A stretch of DNA of 64,000 bases from Armatimonadetes bacterium 55-13 (lineage in GTDB: Bacteria > Armatimonadota > Fimbriimonadia > Fimbriimonadales > Fimbriimonadaceae): NCBI GenBank assembly GCA_001898035.1, contig MKRX01000001.1:249344-313343 (forward strand), written 5' to 3'. Every line of letters begins with the position of its first letter. The stretch's first letter is position 1. Positions 60,874 to 64,000 of this stretch are shown one piece after another. A model generated the notes under the pieces. The model was given only the letters and a program-made list of their open reading frames with translations. It searched no databases and was not told where the DNA came from. A program made the translations under genes and the position numbers.

Positions 60874-63345
60874 TTAGCGACCCATGCGCTGTGCCTCATC
60901 GGACAGCCGTCGCTTCAATAAAATCCAAACTTCATTGGCCAGTAGATTGATTTCGCTCCCTGGCAATCCTTGCTCTCGCTTCTCCGCGACCTCCGCCGCC
61001 CGGCCCGTACCTGAATCCGTCGTAGTGCCGGTCGGAGTAGAAGTGGATGTCTGAACCGCCAACGATCCCGGCTCGGACGAAGGACCCTGAACCGGTTTAT
61101 GAGGAGCAATCAACATCTGTGGCGGTCTCAAAGTCGAAGTCGGCGCAACGCTTGAGGGTTCCGGCCCCATTGACCGTTCCGTTTTCACCGAATCCATCTT
61201 CGGCTTGGCCATGACTTGCGGCGGAGAAATGGGGCGGGGCGTGATGGGCTGTGGCGAGAGGGAAGGCCGTGTTGGTTTTGGCCCTTCCATCGGCGGCTGA
61301 GAAACTGGCGTTGGTGAGGCCGCCGATTGCTTAGCCGGAGCCGAGGGTGCTCGAGAACTCGGCTTCTCTGGAGACACGGTGATCTGTGGTCTGATATGAA
61401 TGTCGCCGCCCGGACTGAACGGCTTCGGCGCCGTTGCCCCTTGCGCTGCGGGAGCCGTCTCCATCTGGCTCATCGCTGGTATCGTTGGCCTGAAATTTGA
61501 AACCGGAGCTGTGGCTCGAGGCTGGTGACGAATAAACCGAGGAACGTCGGACTGCGCAATGTTGCCCACCGCAGGAGGGGGCATCGAAGGTGGAGTGAAC
61601 GGGCTCACTTGCAGGGGAGCCCGGGCCGCTACGGCGGAGCCAGGAACTTTCGGCAGTGCCGCTGGTCCCAGTGCGCGCCCCATTGCACCCACCGCAGGAA
61701 GAGCCGCCGAGCGCGGAACCGCGGCCAAGGGAGAAGAGACGCCATCTCCCATTCCTCCCATACGCAAGCGATTCGACAGCAAGCCTGAAATCGATGACCC
61801 CGCGCGCTCGTAATCGGGCGAAGCCTGCCGCCAAACTCCCAACTCGGGCCGCGCTTCCACCCCATAGAACCCACCCAGCAAATTGCGTCGCAGGTTCGCA
61901 AACGACTGTGGCGACATCAGCGGAGCCCGAGGCATGAATTCGGTAGTAACACGAGCCCGCGTCTCTTGCTCGAGGTCGGGGCTGGTATTGAATTGAGGCG
62001 AAAGGTAGATGGGCAGCCCCAGATAGTCGATAAAACGCATCCGCCGCGAAGGATCTTCCGCCGGTCCAACCGTGTTCCCCTGAGGCAACTCGTCTGGAGA
62101 CATGCCCACGCCTCGTCGCCCGGGTCTTGCTAGGGGCGTCAAGGTTCCAGGCAGCAAACCAACCGGAGGCGTGCCTCCATAGTAATCCGCCGCCATCCGC
62201 GCCGATTGCCTTGCGTTAATTCGTTCTGGTGTGCCATAGCCCTTCGCCACTAGGCCCTGGGCCACCCTCGGCTCAAGTCTCAAATTAACCGCGCCGCCCC
62301 GCAATTTGCGTGGATCGATCGCTGGATACAAAACCTGGGTGCCTTGCGGCAAGGTCTTCGCCAAGGTTGCCAGCGTGGGGAAGTCCACCTCGTCAGCGCC
62401 CTTCGCCATATCTTTCCAGTCAAAGGTCAACGCCGCCGCCGCGCCTTGTCCGACATTCGGGGACACCTGAATGGGAGGAGCAACCAACGTAATCTGCGCA
62501 TAGAGAGGATCTGCCACCGGATCGGCGGAGCCAAACGCGGCGTCCTTAAGCGCAAACGTCGGCGCACTGAGAACTCCCGAAATATCTCGCCGTACCGGCT
62601 CGTTCCAAACTGGCCCACCTCCATCCGCCCTGTCTGCCACTGCCTGTCCAAACGCCTGAGTCGCCAGTCCCTGGGTGATATAGACCGGACGAATGACTTC
62701 CTCGGAGTCCGCAAGAGCCTGCAAAGGAGTCGCTTCACCCGCCGCCGGCAGAATCATCCCCGGCAAATAAGGCAAACCCGGGGAGCCGATCCCCGAATGG
62801 GTACGCGCGGCGGGTGATGACGCCAGCGTCAACGCTAAATTCGCCAGCAGGAAATTCCGGTTATATCCATGGGCGAATTGCCCGGCTCGATCCCCGACCG
62901 CAATGCCATTTCGTTCCGCCGCTTCCCGCCGACTCTTTTTCTTCTCCGGCTTAACGATCGTTCGCCAGAGCTTTTCTTCTCGAATCGCTTCTTCCGAGAG
63001 CGATTCGACTTCTCGCTGAATCTCTCGATCTCCTGCGTCCGAGCTCAACTCCTCGACCAAAACCTGAGTCGTCTTATCCTCCGGTTCTGCCTTCGGCTTC
63101 ACAAAGCTTTGCTCGGGCCTCTTGTCTACCTCCGCATCCTTTGGCGGCATGACGAATCGGTCGATATGCAGCCAACCCAAGAATCCGTCTACGTGGTTAA
63201 CCGAGATATCGTGCTGATCCCAAACGGCCCCGATGTCAACCGGCCCAACTAATTGCTGCCGAGCCCGAATATCCGCCAGAAAGCCCGCGATCTTCATGAC
63301 CGAAGAGGGAGCTTTCAAACCGGCGATGTCCGAGCGAAGAGCCAT
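60874..63345 (-). CDS. Large proline-rich protein of unknown function in CIS locus
   Basis: An 823-residue protein between the tube protein and the LysM adaptor. The N-terminal ~90 residues and a charged helical part (PEDKTTQVLVEELSSDAGDR and on) give way to a Pro/Ala/Ser/Gly-rich middle and end with little regular structure. The last ~25 residues form a helix (LLANEVWILLKRRLSDEAQR). This kind of tail, with a conserved amphipathic helix ending in acidic/basic residues, recurs in my experience in eCIS accessory proteins. It could be the tape measure, a tube cargo or a scaffold; none is proven. No membrane segment or enzyme motif was seen. Confidence 0.6.
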   Translation of the reverse strand: MALRSDIAGLKAPSSVMKIAGFLADIRARQQLVGPVDIGAVWDQHDISVNHVDGFLGWLHIDRFVMPPKDAEVDKRPEQSFVKPKAEPEDKTTQVLVEELSSDAGDREIQREVESLSEEAIREEKLWRTIVKPEKKKSRREAAERNGIAVGDRAGQFAHGYNRNFLLANLALTLASSPAARTHSGIGSPGLPYLPGMILPAAGEATPLQALADSEEVIRPVYITQGLATQAFGQAVADRADGGGPVWNEPVRRDISGVLSAPTFALKDAAFGSADPVADPLYAQITLVAPPIQVSPNVGQGAAAALTFDWKDMAKGADEVDFPTLATLAKTLPQGTQVLYPAIDPRKLRGGAVNLRLEPRVAQGLVAKGYGTPERINARQSARMAADYYGGTPPVGLLPGTLTPLARPGRRGVGMSPDELPQGNTVGPAEDPSRRMRFIDYLGLPIYLSPQFNTSPDLEQETRARVTTEFMPRAPLMSPQSFANLRRNLLGGFYGVEARPELGVWRQASPDYERAGSSISGLLSNRLRMGGMGDGVSSPLAAVPRSAALPAVGAMGRALGPAALPKVPGSAVAARAPLQVSPFTPPSMPPPAVGNIAQSDVPRFIRHQPRATAPVSNFRPTIPAMSQMETAPAAQGATAPKPFSPGGDIHIRPQITVSPEKPSSRAPSAPAKQSAASPTPVSQPPMEGPKPTRPSLSPQPITPRPISPPQVMAKPKMDSVKTERSMGPEPSSVAPTSTLRPPQMLIAPHKPVQGPSSEPGSLAVQTSTSTPTGTTTDSGTGRAAEVAEKREQGLPGSEINLLANEVWILLKRRLSDEAQRMGR

Positions 63346-63819
63346 CTAGCGATTTGACCTCGTCACTAATCCCTCGTGGGCAAACTCCAAACTCTCAATG
63401 GCAACCGCGCCCGTGCTGGCCTTTAACTCCGGCCCCGTCCACTTAACGGGATAGGCGTTCATGAGGTGATACTTCATCACTGGCTTCCTTGCTGGATCGT
63501 AGACCGTGATCGTCACGTTCTTCCGCTTATGGGCGCCGTTCGAACCCTGCGCATACCAGTCCATCGTGTCGCAGTACCATTTAAAAAGATCCTGTCCAGG
63601 GTCCAGTCCACGCTTGAGCGTAATGTTTGAATATTTCGTTCGAACCGGGAACTTGTGGGTATAGGTGTTCAGTCCCCCTTCGGCGTATTCATAGGTCTCC
63701 GTCTCCATGGTAATGGCCGAGCATTCGTCGAAGGATGCAACTTCCAATCCATCGATCTCGACCCAGAAGCTGAGCCCGATAAACGCGTCTTTACCTTTTC
63801 TTTCGTCCTGTCCCGCCAT
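63346..63819 (-). CDS. Tail tube protein (TIGR02241/T4 gp19-like, Afp1/Afp5-like)
   Basis: A 157-residue protein. AFIGLSFWVEIDGLEVASFD starts the family pattern. YEYAEGGLNTYTHKFPVRTK and YSNITLKRGLDPGQDLFKWY follow, with AYPVKWTGPELKASTGAVAI and ESLEFAHEGL at the end. These are the strands of the gp19/Hcp-fold tube subunit of contractile tails. It polymerises into the inner tube of the particle. Ribosome site AGAGGAG precedes the ATG. Many CIS loci have two or three tube paralogues; only one is seen here. Confidence 0.92.
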   Translation of the reverse strand: MAGQDERKGKDAFIGLSFWVEIDGLEVASFDECSAITMETETYEYAEGGLNTYTHKFPVRTKYSNITLKRGLDPGQDLFKWYCDTMDWYAQGSNGAHKRKNVTITVYDPARKPVMKYHLMNAYPVKWTGPELKASTGAVAIESLEFAHEGLVTRSNR

Positions 63820-63828
63820 GCTCTCCTC

Positions 63829-64000
63829 TTACGGTTTAGCCGCTTCCTTCTTTGCAATCATGTGATTCTGCATCAATCTGTCTCGTGTTCCATCAAAACA
63901 CTGGTCGTGAAGCTTCCTAGCCTCAGCTTGGTCGGTGGTCTCGGTGATCGCCGCCGTGTTGTAGAAGTTCACCGGCTTCCAGTGGCCGTCCGCCGCCACA
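63829..64000 (-). CDS. C-terminal fragment of an unidentified protein, cut by window edge
   Basis: The last 56 codons of a minus-strand gene end in TAA at 63829, only 9 bases before the tube gene. The visible tail contains HWKPVNFYNTAAITETTDQA and CFDGTRDRLMQNHMIAKKEA, charged and likely helical. It does not resemble the usual end of a tail sheath or tube protein. Its position makes it part of the CIS operon, but the family cannot be named from the fragment. Confidence 0.6.
   Translation of the reverse strand, partial: VAADGHWKPVNFYNTAAITETTDQAEARKLHDQCFDGTRDRLMQNHMIAKKEAAKP

Noticed and set aside
63829-64000. Fragment as the end of a tail sheath protein
   Set aside because: The visible 56 residues do not show the beta-rich conserved C-terminus of sheath proteins.

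Overview
The window looks like a chromosomal segment of a didermic bacterium, most likely of the phylum Armatimonadota (Fimbriimonas-like). The basis is a prepilin-like protein with an [18 protein letters not shown] head followed by [12 protein letters not shown], a PEP-CTERM protein, an alginate-export type outer-membrane porin and a secretin. The assignment rests on protein style, not on a marker gene. No rRNA, tRNA, CRISPR array, transposase or integrase was found.

Region 1 (1-8574, minus strand) is a type IV pilus / type II secretion-like operon. In order of transcription it holds three prepilin-like proteins, a membrane HD-GYP protein, PilM, PilN, PilO, a PilP-like protein, the secretin PilQ and the 5' part of a PilB ATPase cut by the window edge. 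Nearly every junction is a 4-base ATGA/GTGA overlap. Region 2 (8575-18982) is mixed housekeeping: a PEP-CTERM protein, a (p)ppGpp-hydrolase-like HD protein, an ECF sigma/anti-sigma pair, a DUF885 metallopeptidase, a prepilin-like protein coupled to a 40-residue lipoprotein, a MarR regulator, a large secreted esterase and a Ycf46-like AAA ATPase. Region 3 (18983-25616, plus strand) has two paralogous chemoreceptors flanking an alginate-export porin, then an AraC/GyrI-like regulator. Region 4 (25653-30058, minus) has aroF-hisC and a LuxR-HTH protein with five PAS domains. Region 5 (30180-38665) is a carbohydrate-use locus: a HAD phosphatase, an ApnL-like protein, AraD-like epimerase/aldolase, a three-gene sugar ABC importer without its ATPase, and a GH89 alpha-N-acetylglucosaminidase with a C-terminal F5/8C domain.

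Region 6 (38804-64000, minus) is the most unusual part: about 25 kb of tightly packed same-strand genes. The upstream half encodes a phage-tail-like (contractile injection system, CIS) baseplate: tail tube protein, a long proline-rich unknown, LysM adaptor, VgrG/gp27-gp5-like spike, a small beta-repeat spike protein, PAAR tip, gp25, baseplate J, a tail protein I-like subunit and a DUF4159 protein. Without a break this continues into two large single-pass membrane proteins, then three caspase-like proteins (two with an intact His/Cys dyad, one with His replaced by Arg), a NlpC/P60 hydrolase and a TPR-like secreted protein. The sheath, AAA+ ATPase and tube terminator expected of a CIS are not in the window and may lie beyond position 64000.

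The layout suggests, as inference, that the CIS and the caspase/peptidoglycan-hydrolase set form one functional unit, for example an envelope-anchored injection machine tied to regulated cell death, lysis or effector delivery. The two membrane proteins in the middle are natural candidates for the link.
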